From Desmodus rotundus (taxonomy: Eukaryota > Chordata > Mammalia > Chiroptera > Phyllostomidae), in contig NC_071392.1 in the NCBI RefSeq assembly GCF_022682495.2, forward strand, positions 82,290,797-82,354,796: DNA of 64,000 nucleotides, written 5' to 3'. The notes under the pieces are model-generated. The model was given only the letters and a program-made list of their open reading frames with translations, was not told the DNA's origin and ran no database searches. Below are positions 52,145 to 64,000 of the stretch, piece after piece. A program made the translations under genes and the position numbers. Position 1 is the stretch's first letter. Each line of letters opens with the position of its first letter.

Positions 52145-52345
52145 GTGATTCTCAGACTTATTTTTAGCAGCAGAACCTATTATGCAAAAAAATTGCATTT
52201 GAGACGCCAATATATGAGAAGTAAAAACTATTTGCAGTAGACATAATGCAGTTTACAAATTCAAATTTGTAATATTTACTTATTACAAAGTCAATTAGGA
52301 CAATAAAGTTGTTTTCATGAACCCCAAAATTGAAAATACTAAATA
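52145..52345. repeat. hAT-like fragment, uncertain
   Basis: Starts TAGTGATTCTCAGACTTATT, like the CAGTGGTTCTCAAAC end of Charlie-type elements. The mariner MITE may have landed in it. Confidence 0.3.
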
Positions 52346-52469
52346 CAGGGTGGCGTAAAAGTAGGTTTACAGTTGTTCATATGGAAAATAACACAATAAT
52401 CAACAAATAATAATTCAAGAGAAAACCCTGTGTTTTGTGTACAACTGTAAACCTCCTTTCCCTACCCTG
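52346..52469 (+). mobile_element. Mariner-type MITE
   Basis: 124 bp. Left end CAGGGTGGCGTAAAAGTAGG and right end ending CCTTTCCCTACCCTG form about 30-bp inverted repeats, both including GTTTACAGTTGT or its complement. TA precedes it. No coding capacity. The end sequence is that of mariner-family elements found in several mammals including bats. Confidence 0.85.
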
Positions 52470-55400
52470 ATTTATAGAAATCTCTAGACCAAATTTTTTT
52501 TTAATTGCACAGTATTAAAAATCCTGACACATACAGGAATAGTTGTAAAAAGTAACAGTTATTTTTCTTATATTTTAATCATCTTATTTTTCATTGTAAT
52601 TGTTTCCATAACACTGGTAAAAATGACAGCAAAATAACATATAATTTCGAATACCAAAATCATTAGTATGAAATCAGTCATCACTTTTTTAATATCTCTC
52701 AAAACTGGAGAGAAGGGTAAATAATGTGAAGGGTTTATTTCAAAGTTGAATCACTAACAATATCTAAATCTCAGTGGTATCTTTATCATAAATCTAAAAG
52801 TGAAATATTATGTCCCCAAAAGTCCCAGTAGAGGCTGAAATTTTTACATGACATTATCACTACATAGTGTGCTGTGTATTTCCTTATTCCTGCATGATGA
52901 CAACAACCAAATGACTATGAACATTCTCAAGGAATCCCAAGACAAGTGCACAAAATCTCTATCTTCTGTTGTGGAGCAGTGTAAAAATTATTATAGGTTT
53001 GTACTATATATTTAACTTTGGACACAATTCAGCCTTAAAATAAAGTCACATGGCTGTTATTTGCCACATAGCACTTTTAGGAGAGAAGGATGCTAAAGAT
53101 TCAGGATGCCTGAGAATTGGTATAATCTAATCCTGTGCAATCATTGTAGCCAACATTTTTTGAGTTTGTTGCTATTGCAATATTGCATGAACTAACATTT
53201 TTGGGTTGCAAATTTGCCCCTGAGAACAAGATAAAGAATGACCTTTGAGAATAAATGCCCATGAAGCAGTGTTTCCTTGAGAGAAAGAGAATGATTTTTA
53301 AAAGGGGGAGGGGCATGTCTGTTTCCCCACCCGAATCCCAGCTTTAAGTGATAAGACTTTAAGCTCCATAATCTTCTTTCTATCACCAGATGAAATAGTA
53401 CAAACACTGCGTCACACCAAAGGCCAGTACTGTTCCCCTGAAGAACTGTGTCCATGACTCTGTCTCCAATCCGGGACACCACAGGCCTGCTTTTTCAGGC
53501 TGAGAACACCAGGTGGCATATGGTGGCTGAATCAGAGCCTTGGTAACCATGGCAACCAGCTACCATTCCTCTCTGCAGCTGCCATCTTTTATTCCAAAGC
53601 AGTGTTTTGTGCACACTGTGAATTTTGTTCTCAAACAGTGTACTTTTCACTCATCATAGAGTCAAGGTTTCTACTTCTTGGAAGGGAATACCAGTGCCAG
53701 AGATAGACAAATACTTTGGGCCAGTTGCATTAATTTTATTTTCTGTGCATTACTGATCACATCTGCATCAAGCAGTCTAGGCACTGATATTTGAGAAGGC
53801 CCCACCTTCCACTGCAGGCTCTCTCTAGGGAGGCTGGACTTCACTGAAGGGAAATGCAGGATGGAGTGAGTGCCGCCTCTTTAAGGTTAAGAACAAGTGG
53901 AAATGCCCAAGTCAATGCTTGAACCAGCCATAGGTGCAAGGAGCTGCCCAAACCTAGGGGCTGTTTGCTGTAATGACCACTGATCTGTAGAGAGGAGGTA
54001 TATGTTTACCAACCTACTAGAAGAACGTATTTGACAGGAATAGTATCTCCTCACAAAATCTGTTTTCCATTTGTCATGCAATAACAAGCCAAATATTTAT
54101 ACATTGGGAAATATCCCTTTCCTTTTCTGGGTCCAAAGCAATGAGATTTTTTTTAAGTTGATTGTCAGGCATTGCCTCTGGTGATCAGCAGTATATTACA
54201 AACTGAGCTGCCAAAAGTCATCCTCTTTGCCATTGGGAAAAGAGCTGTAATGAGAAATGTTATCCAAATGTCTTCCCTAAATTTGAAGGTTTTGTTCTGA
54301 ACAAGGACTCACTTATAAACACATCTACTTTAGCACGATATTATTTCTGACTATTTGTTTGAGAGGCCATGCCTTAAATGTGCATTCCTTACACAAAAAA
54401 TCCTGCTCACAGAATTAAAATTCTGTTAAAATGCATTACTTTATATTACATGAGAAGTGAAGAATTCACACTGTAAATGTAATGTAACAATGATGAAGGA
54501 TAGACAGGAGGAACCTCTGCTGAGAAAATGACTGAAAAAATATAATAAATATTAACAGTTGTGAGACTTTAATTTATTTTTCTTTCCACACTGCTTTCTA
54601 GTTTTTAATCAGAATTATGTCTTAAACTTAGGAAAATGTTGAAATACTGTATTTTAGAATGCATTTTAGTTTTATTAAAGTAACCTCATGGCTTTTCAAT
54701 TAACATGTTATAAATATAAAAGTTTTACCATTTTATTTAAAAACAAAATTATTTGAAATGGTTACCTTCCCGAACAAAATAATTTTAATTCTTTTTAATT
54801 GTTAAATAAATTTTAATATATTTGCTCTACTGAAAAAACAAACTTTTTCAAAATCTGTAAGAAATTACTCTTAAAATGATTTTTATCTGCTGTTCTCTGT
54901 GAATTAAAGTATTACTTAAGGGTATCAGAAGAGGGGAGTTATTACATTTAATTATATGTCAAACTCAGTTTCCTATTATTTTATGAAAATATCTACATAT
55001 ATATTTATTGTGAAAGCTGCGTATTTGAGAAAATTAGTCATGGAGTTTTCACACATTTCCTGGTTTCATATTATGGTATGTTTTTCCACCCTCTGCTTAG
55101 ACAGAAGAAAAAGAAGAAAGGTTTTGATAAAACTGACCCCAGAGAGGTAGTCAGTACTGGCCCAGAAGGCACCAGTACACCACACAGGATAATATTTTGG
55201 CTCCACTTCATAAATATTTGTCCAGGGTTGCTTTAAAGGAGCTTCAGCCACAGTCTGGAGGAAGAATGGAGGAGGGTCGCCGAGAAAATGTTCAGCTTCC
55301 CTCCTCCAAAGAAAAGCCCACGCAGTAACCACGACTGGCATACCCCACTCAGCCCAAGGGAACTCTGTGGGGCTGTAACAATTACATTCTAGGAGCACAC

Positions 55401-55860
55401 TTAAGAATATGGAAATGTATTCAAATTATGTCATTAAGTGAAGAAAAATTAAGGTATTGAGATAAATGACAGAGAGACACACCCTCTAAGTGATTAAGGA
55501 CCATCATCTCTGTCATAATTTAATTACAGCAATGGGAAGCAATTATTTTCTGATTTCTTTTTTACATGTTACAAATACTTTCTGCTGGATTGTTGCTTTT
55601 TAACAACATTTTTCCTGATATCTTTTGTCATCCCTCAGTGCTTTGCTTTTATCTAATTAAATCTCTCAATCTTTTCTTTTTCTGATTCTGGGTTTCCTGT
55701 CATACTTCAGAAGGCTTCTCTGACCCCAAAATCATTAACGTATCAGTTTCTTCTATGATTTTTAAAGTGCTTATATTTCTTTCTTTAATATATGTAAAAT
55801 GCATTTCCTTATATGCTGAGGGGTAATTTTACAATGAGGAAAAGGCTATTATTACTATTG
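52470..55860. other. Intergenic sequence without recognised feature
   Basis: 3.4 kb of AT-rich sequence. I recognise no gene, RNA or repeat. Open frames at 53,192-53,482 and 55,066-55,398 lack any domain or splice support. Confidence 0.4.
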
Positions 55861-55864
55861 AAAA

Positions 55865-56560
55865 GATTCAAAACATGCCACCCCCAAATATGCCACTTTG
55901 ATATGTTGATTCGTTTTGAGCTGAATGCAATCAAAACCACCAGACTCAGGAAATGCTCTAAGTCCCCCTTAATTCCCTAAAAGAAAGTACAAATTTCCCC
56001 ATTTTTAGGGGAAATCTGTATTTATAAAAAAAATTTCTATTTGAAAGAGTACTTGTATCAGGAAGAGAGCTACTACCAGAGATAAGTTTGGGGGTTTTTT
56101 GCTGTTGTTTTTGTTATTTTTCATTTTAGACAAAGGGGGAGGGAAGGAAAAAGAGAGGGAGAGAAACATCAATGTGTGGTTGCCTCTCACACGCCCCCTA
56201 CTGGGGACCTGATCTGGCCTGCAACCCAGGCATGTGCCCTGACTGGGAATAGAACTGGAGACTCTGGTTCTCAGGCCCATGTTCCATCCACTGAGCCACA
56301 TTAGCCAGGGCTGCTGCTTCTTTCTTTTTTTTTTTCACCCTGAGAGACTTACCTGAATGGCAGGGCTACCTTTATTTACCATGTTTCCTCTCTCACCTTT
56401 CTGTGAATTGAACCACCCCCAACCCCTAAATACCTGTCCCTTTCCTTAGTTCAGGATGGCATACAGTTGATCCTTAAACAACACAGGGCTTAGAGATGCC
56501 GACCCCCATGCAATAAAAAGATCTGCATAAAACTTTAGACACCTGTAGAAATTCAGAACA
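55865..56560 (+). mobile_element. LTR-like sequence, split by a SINE
   Basis: Begins near CATGCCACCCCCAAATATGC, then a GAGCTGAATGCAATCAAAAC block, and after the SINE (56,110-56,311) resumes at CTTACCTGAATGGCAGGG. It ends around TGCAATAAAAAG at 56,510. The order suggests an ERVL-type LTR; the name is not assigned. Confidence 0.45.
56110..56311 (-). mobile_element. VES SINE
   Basis: Reverse copy with the tRNA half ending GAGCCACATTAGCCAGGG. Confidence 0.92.
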
Positions 56561-57130
56561 AGTCACCCCAAAATGTGTCTCTCTGGTATGTGGATTATTT
56601 TTTGAGCTAAAGGCAACCAACATCCTGACAGCTCAAGAGAAACCTTTGTCTTCCCTCGCCCCCACCATGAACTATCTGAATTAGGGGCCTTGCCCAAAAT
56701 ATGAGATTACCAAATATCACTTTTTTGACCTATCTATATGGCAGGGCAGACGAAGCTTGGGGAGACCAATTAATACGCCTGCAGAAAGATGGCTGAAAGG
56801 AGGATTCTTTGATACTTCTTTTTATAATAAAAAAAAAGGATTTTATTTATGTATTATTCGAGAGAGGAGAAGGGAGGGAGTACAAGAGGAGAAGGGAAGG
56901 GAGGGAGAGAAACATCAATATGCAAGAGATACATCGATTGGTTGCCTCTCACATGCCCTCAACTGGGGACCTGGCCCGCAACCCAGGCATGTGCCCTGAC
57001 CGGGAATTGAACTGGTGACCTTTCAGTTCACAGGCTGGCACTCAATCCACTAAGCCACACCAGCCAGAGCTGGTACTTCTAAATTAAACTTCTGTGTGCA
57101 CAATTAGTAAAAGCCAACTATAAAATTAAG
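56560..57130 (+). mobile_element. Second LTR-like sequence, split by a SINE
   Basis: Begins with a related start (GTCACCCCAAAATGTGTCTC then TTTTTTGAGCTAAAGGCAAC) like the copy at 55,865. The SINE at 56,828-57,070 interrupts it. Confidence 0.45.
56828..57070 (-). mobile_element. VES SINE, longer subtype
   Basis: Reverse copy with the extra block ATACATCGATTGGTTGCC. Flanks GATACTTCTTTTT and GGTACTTCTAAAT form an imperfect duplication. Confidence 0.92.
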
Positions 57131-57139
57131 CAGAATGAA

Positions 57140-57990
57140 TTAAAGCATATTTAATTGGTCTCTCAAAGCTTCAAAAAGAGGATACAGATAAATGGATCAA
57201 CCTATGATGTTGTTTAGGTGGCAATTCCATTCTTTGAGGTGTTAAAAACAGCTGTCCTTATTATAAAAGGGGAAAGTCATTTGGAACTTGACTTGTCGAG
57301 AATATACATTGAAAATGCCTCCAAAAAGAATTTTGGTTCTAATTGTTCTTTTATGAACCACTGAGTTTTCTTATGGCTAAAAGGTCTCTGTTTGTTTCTG
57401 TCTGTGTGACTATATATGTATGTTGTAAATGTGAGATAATTTCTGCCTCTGAATGTTAGTGTTAAAATTAATTTAATAAATTAAAATTAATTGATTTGAA
57501 GGCAAGTGCTGATAAGGATTAGGTATTCTAAACTTCTCAGAAATATAAAAACTAACCCAATTGCTTTTGAAGTACCCGTGATCTAAGATGAACCTTCAGT
57601 AAATAAAAGTTAGTTTAAGTGTGTTGGTTTAAGTAGAATAGACATGGCTTTTGAGTTATTGATAATAAATATAATATTCATATTTTACCTAGGTAACAAA
57701 AATAAATCCATGTTAATAATTTATTTTGATATCTATAAGCTGTGCTTCTAGAGTTTATGAAATATCTTCATAAATTTGCCAGGTTCAGCCTTCCTAGTGC
57801 TGTGAGACCCCACTGTCCAACTGAAAGGTTGGTCATCAGTGCATCCTTCGGGTTAATTTATGACCCAAGGAAGAAATTATGGATGAAAAGGGAGCACAAG
57901 ATGATCTAATCAGACATTCCTAACTGGGCAGGACGTGGCAGTCAGTCAAGCCTCAGGCCTCTATCTTCTTTAGTAAAAGGTTTATCTTTG
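57140..57990. other. Intergenic AT-rich sequence without recognised feature
   Basis: No repeat family or gene recognised. Confidence 0.35.
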
Positions 57991-57994
57991 CCTT

Positions 57995-58325
57995 AAACAA
58001 GCCCTGTCTGTTGTTTCTGTGCATCTAGGTTAACACACCTTTGAAACGCCTCCCTTTCAGGCCCCTTGGAAGAGTGACCACCCTCAAGAGAGCACATAAT
58101 CGTGTTAACTTCCCTGTTATCCAGTCCCTGCCGTGTTCTTCCCACCTTCATATAATATCTTCCTTACATTTCCTTTCTAATTTCAAAGACACAGAAAGAA
58201 ACTGCAAAACTGTCACGTTGCAGAAGCATTTCAGATCTTGCTTCCTGGCAGTTGCTGTCAGTTTGCCTCAAATACACTGTTGCAAAAATTCTCTGTAGGT
58301 TTGGACATTTATTACACTGGCATTA
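57995..58325 (+). mobile_element. LTR 3' part
   Basis: Shares its end with 60,340-60,655: CTGCAAAACTGTCACG here and GTGCAAAACTGCCATTC there, and both end with TAGGTTTGGACNTTT. A class of old LTR; AATAAA is eroded to AATACA here. Confidence 0.45.
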
Positions 58326-58739
58326 CAGATATTCATCTGGTTATTGCGTGCATTTGTGGACGAAGACCATGAATGACATAAGAAAGGAGCTGCAATGCTC
58401 TTTCAAATGAACCAAGGCCAATTTGGTCATGCAGTTATTAGTTGCTTTTTGGTGGATATTCATGGTTTCAATAACTAGAGGTAGGTTGAAGCTGACAGCA
58501 AATCATAACAGACTAGACATATTAGAATTTAGCTGTTAGTTAAAATGATTAAATTAGCCCTTCTGAAGGGTCATAGCTGCTACTGGAATGTAGTCATGTT
58601 CTGGGGCCTGTAAGCCTGCCTACAAAGCAAGTTTCAGAAGGTATACTCTGCTTATGGTGACAGAAGAATGTAGCCTGTTAAGAATGAAATGTATAGCTCT
58701 CTTCTTTTCTTTCTGCTCTTAAAATAACATCACTGACTC

Positions 58740-59085
58740 ACAATCCCAAGGTGTCTTACAAACACCTCTTTTTCTGTTTGAGACCACCTGGCCATAGTCA
58801 TATAGACCCAACAGGGGCTGATCATATCAGATCGTTGAAGCAGGCGTCAGAACTGACCAATCAACACAGCCCACAGCCCTGAACCCCTTACTCATAATTA
58901 CTCATGATTTTGCTCTATGAAACCCCTTGTCTGTAAACCATAGGCAAGTTAGGATTTTTCCAGCACAAGCTGCCTGTTCTCCACTGTGTAGCCCTATACA
59001 ATAAATGCCACTTCTTTTCCCTGCACCCCAGTGACAGTGTCACTGGTTAGCTGCAGCACCAGGTGGACGAACTCTACTCAGTTAC
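58740..59085 (+). mobile_element. LTR-like sequence
   Basis: AATAAA at 59,000-59,005, preceded by a CAAT-like GACCAATCAACA, and followed by a C-rich R-U5-like part ending near CTCAGTTACA. Borders are uncertain. Confidence 0.4.
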
Positions 59086-59879
59086 AAGGTGGTAACTACC
59101 AGGACCTCACTTCCAGATGGCATATTATAATGAAAACAAGTCTTAGACCTCATTCTGAGGTCATTATGTCACATGTATATATATTTCGTTATCGGCCCTC
59201 ACCAAACGTCATGACCTCTTTAGTGAGCTTAATGAAGTCTTAACTCTCTGGCCTTAAGGTGCTCCAACAGCACCCTATGGGCGTTAGAGGCAGGGAGAAC
59301 AATGGTCCAACTTTGGGATAAGCCTGAACCAACTCTCAAGTCAGAGTCACGTTACAAAGTCCTCCCCCCACAAACCTGGACACAGTTTAGTGTCCCAAGT
59401 ATGGAGAGATAATCCAAAGTGTATAAACTATTAGGCTGGCTAGGGTTTTTTTGTCCCATTTATGCAAAGGCAAGAGTACCCCTCAAACGTTTTTAGCCAG
59501 TCCACGTAAACTGAAACTCGTTTCACATGGAGATGAACAAGGAGCCAATACTGAACCTGACAGGCTTAGGGAAGGCCTGCGTGGCAGCCTTATAAACTCG
59601 GAGACCCAAAGTAGACTGAGAGCCATGGTGGGTAGTCTTGTCCTATGCCTGTATCTTCCCTGACAAAAGTCAGTCTTTACCTTCACTGAGCCTGTCTGAT
59701 AGAGGAACGTAAGAGTTAAAGATTTGGGCTGTAGTTATAGTTGATAGTCTTAAGTGGTTAATGGATGTGGAGAGCTGTTATTCCAAGAACTGGCATATAT
59801 GATTCCAGAGGTAGACAGGCAATTAAACCTTTGTGCCCCAGGGGGTCAGCAAGCTGGGGACAGTATCTGAGACATTATG

Positions 59880-60170
59880 TTTCAGGGAAGGAACATCCAC
59901 CCCCCCAATGCAGATAAAGAATTATTGATCAGCAGATAAAGAAATACTAGGAAAATCACCATCAGATTGCAACTCTTATCTGATTAACCTTTTTCCAAAC
60001 CTCTTCCCCACCCCTTTCTACTTTCAAAATGATTGGCTTGAGATGAGATGTTAAGACAGATTTCAGGGTACATAACCCGCCATTTTCTCAAGTTACGGGC
60101 ATCTGAATAAAGTACCCACAAAGATTCAATCCTTGTCTCTGCTGACTGGCTCTGGTAGTGACAGGCAGCA
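59880..60170 (+). mobile_element. LTR-like sequence
   Basis: GAATAAAGTACCCACAAAG at about 60,106 with a CTGCTGACTGG-type downstream part, like an LTR poly(A) and U5 region. Confidence 0.35.
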
Positions 60171-60339
60171 TGAATGCCAACTTTTCTGGTTTCATGTTTA
60201 TTGTTTTATTGCATCTACAATAACATGCCTTTGGAACATCAGGATAAAATTTCCCTTTTTTTTTTCTTCCAGATTCCTCAGGGCACAACCACTGAGCCAA
60301 AGCAGAGAACATGAATTCCCTCATTGTTATTATTGTGTC

Positions 60340-60655
60340 GGTTGTTGACTGTTAACTATACCTTACCCACCAAAGTAAAAGAAGTATGTGTCTGTTTTAC
60401 TCTTTATCCAATCCGAGATTTCCCCACTTTGCTTTCTCCTGCCTCTCTAGTCTGTCACCAGTGAATGTCACATAACCCCCTCACACCTCCTCCTTTGACA
60501 GCAATGTATAAAATAAGGTGCAAAACTGCCATTCTTTGGAGTGTTTTCTCAATCCATTGAGATTTTGCTTCCCAGCAATTATCAGTTTAGCTCAAATAAA
60601 CTCCTAAAAACTCTTATAGGTTTGGACGTTTTGTGTGTTGACACACCAATGAGAA
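60340..60655 (+). mobile_element. LTR 3' part
   Basis: Contains CTCAAATAAACTCC (AATAAA within it) and ends GTTTGGACGTTTTGTGTGTTGACACA. Related to 57,995-58,325. Confidence 0.5.
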
Positions 60656-60794
60656 ATTATTTCTAACCTCATTATACTAATTAATTTACAAAATGTCTGC
60701 TGTAGATATAAGATAAAGTTGGCTGAAACCATGACCTAACTCCTCTCGAATGTGGCTTCTGAGCTGAGAATTTCAAATGTTTTCCAATTAGAGT

Positions 60795-61640
60795 TCTTCA
60801 AATGTCAAGGAGAACTTCCCTAATCTGGCAAAGGAAAAAGGAAGTCCAAGAAGCTCAGAGAGTCCCCAAAACGTTGGACCCAAGGGAGCACACACCAAGG
60901 CACATCATAATTACATTACCCAAGATTCAAGATATGAGAATCATAAAAGCAGCAAGAGGAAAGGAGACAGTTACCTGCAAAGGAGATCCCATAAGACTAT
61001 CAGCTGACTTCTCCAAAGAAAGCTTATAGGCAAGAAGGGGCTGGAAAGAAGTATTTCAAGTCATGAAAGGCAAGGACCTACATCCGAGATTGCTCTATCC
61101 AGCAAAGCTATCATTTAGAATGGAAGGGCAGATAAAGTGCTTCCCAGATAAGGTCAAGTTAAAGGAGTTCATCATCACCAAGCCCTTATTGTATGAAATG
61201 TTAAAGGGACTTATCTAAGAAAAAGAAGATCAAGAATATGAACAGTAAAATGACAACAAACTCACAGCTATCAGCAACCAAACCTAAAAAACCAAAAACA
61301 ACAACAACTAAGCAAACCTCTAGAACAGGAACAGAATCACAGAAATGGAGATCACATGGAGGTTATCTGTGGGAAATGTGTGGGGGGAGAATGGGGGAAA
61401 AGGTACAGGGAATAAGAAGCATAAATGGTAGATAGAAAATAGACAGGGGGAGGTTAAGAATAGTACAGGAAATGGAGAAGCCAAAGAACTTATATGTATG
61501 ACCCATGGACATGAACTAAGGTGGGGGACTGATGGTGAGATGGTGGGATGGGGGATACAGAGCAGAGGGGACTGAAGGGGAGGAAAAGAAATGGGACAAC
61601 TGTAATAGCATAATCAATATAATATATTTTAATAAAAACA
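60795..61640 (+). mobile_element. Half-L1-like element, copy C, 5'-truncated
   Basis: Starts within ORF1 (AGGAGAACTTCCCTAATCTG) and runs through its C-terminal part to the ORF1 stop TAA at 61,216-61,218, then directly to the G-rich 3' UTR ending GCATAATCAATATAATATAT. Again no ORF2. Same layout and sequence as copies A and B; 5' truncation is normal for L1-driven copies. Confidence 0.8.
60802..61218 (+). pseudogene. ORF1p C-terminal fragment of half-L1 copy C
   Basis: Encodes QEAQRVPKTLDPREHTPR and IRLSADFSKESL before a stop (61,027-61,029). The rest of the domain lies downstream up to 61,218. Transposon relic, incomplete at the 5' end. Confidence 0.65.
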
Positions 61641-61644
61641 AAAC

Positions 61645-63950
61645 AAAAATAAGACAATAAACTAACTCAGATACATTATACCACACAATCTACACTGAAG
61701 CACTTTAAAAGTGTAAAATAATCTAATCACAGACTTTCATTTTTTATGGTGATTTCTTGGGGTTATTCTGTTTTATATTTCCTGGTCTGACTTAAGGCGA
61801 CATGCATATTTACATCATTACAGACCATGAGATTATCGCCTGCTTTCAAGGACATCTGGCTAAGGTTTGGGGACCACTAGAGGAAGCCATGTCTTCCCTT
61901 GTCTTATGAATAACAATCTCCAATCAAGACAGTCGGGGACTCTCAAGAGGATGTCAGATATTGGAAAAGAATCCTGCTCCAAGTCTGGTTTATCAGAATT
62001 TCTTAATGCTGCCAAAAGGGAGAGTTACAACTCATCTTCCCAAACCAAGCACTCATGGGCTGCATTCCCACAGGACTCCTCTCCAGAATCTGTATGTTAC
62101 CATCCCTTTGACCTTCGTCAGTAACAAAGGCCTTCATAACTCTTCCATCACATTGCCAGTGGCCCAGGTTTAGAAACTCATAGCTCCCTTGCCTCTGGGC
62201 AGGTCTATCTCATCTTTCAAAATAAGAAGAAAGAAAAAGTAAAATAAAGAATATCTAGCCCTTAAGATTTTTTTTTTCTTTTGTGCGCTGGCCGGCTTCC
62301 TCTCGACCCTGATGCAGTGAAAGGTAAATAAGCCTCTGGTCTATTCTCCCTTTGTTCTCTGAACTGAGATTTTCTTCTCAGATTAGATTTGGAGAGGTCT
62401 TTTTTCTTTGCTTCACTGATTTGAACTGATCATTTGCATCTACAAAGGGAACTAATACTGAATGGCTACTGCTCCCACAGAAGACACCGGGGAGGCCCTC
62501 CGGTGAGAGAAAGGAGACCTCCAAAGTGAATGGAAACCCCGAAAGCAAACGTTCAAAGCCAAGTTTATTCTAATATTGTCTCTGGATACCTCTTTCCATG
62601 GTTAAACAGATTTTAAGTCACCAGCCTTAAAACCAGAAAAAAAAAAACCAAACATCTGGGTAATTTCAATGAAATAAACAAATAAAAACATAGGACAAAA
62701 AACAAATTAGCCTCGTATTGCAAACAAAAGTAACCCCGTATTACAAGCAAAAGAAGAGCAAACGAGCAAAGGCTCCTCTGAAAATCACACCGCCCCCACC
62801 TCTAGCCGAGTTGCCTCATCAAGAATAACATTGTTCAAATAAAATGCATGCGGTTCATTCTCAGTGAGGTAAACCATTGCTTTCTTTTATTAAATCAGAA
62901 TAGACTTTCATAAGAGAAACAATATGACAAAACACACAGCAGCTGAAATGAAATTGGTAAAAAGAGATGAGAAAGATGAAAGGAAAGCAGACATTACCAA
63001 AGAAATCAGGACAAATGGAGCAGAAGCAAAATCAAAGTTATAACACTAAAAAAATTTTTTTTTTTCTATCAAAAGAAAACAGATAATGGATTGTGAGCGA
63101 TCACCCTGTAGTGAGGGAGGGGACTGTGAACAGAGAGCAAGGCTCACATATACCTTGGGAATAGTTTTAAATTCCAAACACAAAGGCGGCAGGGACTCAG
63201 CCTGCAGCGTTCTGTTGAAGAATTTATGAGGTTCCTTAGCCCCTTCAACCAGCACCTAATACCAGAGTCACCTTTACCTGAAAGCTTGCCTGCTTCCCTT
63301 ACACGCCGCCCTTACACACCAACCTCAAACACGGTGTAACAGAAGAGCTTTAAGCTTCAGAAAACACCAGATAATGACAGAGTTCTATGGAAATCAGAAG
63401 ATGTTAGCTTTGATTTCATCAGACTGCAATAATAGAAATTTAAGTTACAGTAATAGTTAATAAAAAGGTCGATGGAATCCCAAATGCTGAGCTGCCCATT
63501 ATCTTTCTCGGTACAAATCAGGAAGTGTTGGCTAAAGATTGGTGACCTTCTGGTGATAACCATTTTTTTAAATGGAAAGAAATAACTGTAACAAGGAATG
63601 AATGCACGGTACACCTGTAAAGCTACCCATATTAATCTTGGTAAATACTAAACCCAGCTAGTTACTCTAATTTGATTTTTCTCTCAAAAACTAGAGTTTA
63701 CATGTTAAAAGTTTCTTTTGTAAGCATACTTTACTAGAATCAATAGGTTCAGTTTCTGCGTAAAACTAATAAAGCGCCTCATCTCGGAACCCTGCTGAGC
63801 TGACGGAAACCAGATGGCCAGCTCAAGAGGCTAACCAGAAAGTCCCACAGCGGGACCAGGAAGGGCACTGCCTGCAGGTCCACAGCCCCTCCCCTCCCCC
63901 CATCTCTTTGTTCTGCTCTCCCTCTTCTCTCTCCTCATGAAAACCTCTGC
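61645..63950. other. Intergenic sequence without recognised feature
   Basis: 62,270-62,420 has an LTR-leader-like look (AATAAGCCTCTGGTCTATTC) but I cannot place it. I see no gene in this stretch. Confidence 0.35.
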
Positions 63951-63954
63951 CTGT

Positions 63955-64000
63955 GCCCTGGCCAGGTGGCTCAATTGGTTGGAGTGGCGTCCCATTCACC
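63955..64000 (+). mobile_element. VES SINE, cut by the window end
   Basis: Only the start is present: GCCCTGGCCAGGTGGCTCAA, the A-box region. Confidence 0.85.

Overview
This window is nuclear DNA from a bat. It is mostly interspersed repeats around one real protein-coding gene. The lineage call rests on at least fourteen tRNA-derived SINEs of the bat 'VES' type (A- and B-box-like tRNA half, a CT-rich middle, and an AAATAAATAAA-like tail), plus bat-type L1 3' ends. Ancient mammalian repeats (MIR, L2, MER5A, MLT1, Tigger1) are also present. VES SINEs fit a yangochiropteran bat. I recognised no Helitrons, which are common in vesper bats, so a non-vespertilionid family is possible; this is only an inference.

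Gene (6,012-34,308, + strand): exons 2 to 9 of AKR1D1, the 3-oxo-Delta4-steroid 5-beta-reductase of bile acid synthesis and steroid hormone clearance. All eight exons have consensus AG/GT borders and joining phases, and none contains a stop. With 31 residues assumed for exon 1 (upstream of the window), the protein is 326 residues, the family length. The catalytic residues D53, Y58, K87 and the 5-beta-reductase signature E120 are all present. The 3' UTR follows to roughly 35.2 kb.

Upstream of and within the gene: 1-5.4 kb is decayed, composite L1 in intron 1. The introns carry old antisense L1 3' ends, a bat L1 (9.1-10.3 kb), MIRs, a half-L1-like element (15.7-17.5 kb) nested in an older L1, a TA-flanked MITE (18.8-19.0 kb), a young truncated L1 (19.5-20.2 kb), and in intron 7 a near full-length Tigger1 DNA transposon (24.4-26.8 kb) that itself holds a SINE.

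Downstream (35.6-64 kb) I find no gene. This tract has an MLT1 LTR, a MER5A, a second half-L1-like element with a perfect 15-bp target-site duplication and a small retrocopy inside it (39.9-42.1 kb), a ~1.07 kb solo LTR (44.9-45.9 kb), a Tigger transposase remnant (46.8-47.2 kb), a broken class I-like endogenous retrovirus (47.2-51.9 kb), a small mariner MITE (52.3 kb), and several LTR fragments with another half-L1 3' part (55.8-61.6 kb).

I see no operon, CRISPR array or bacterial-type system, and no convincing new biological system. The most unusual items are the family of ORF1-only L1 derivatives and the unidentified short retrocopy with its own target-site duplication. Repeat family names come from recognised sequence, not from a database search.
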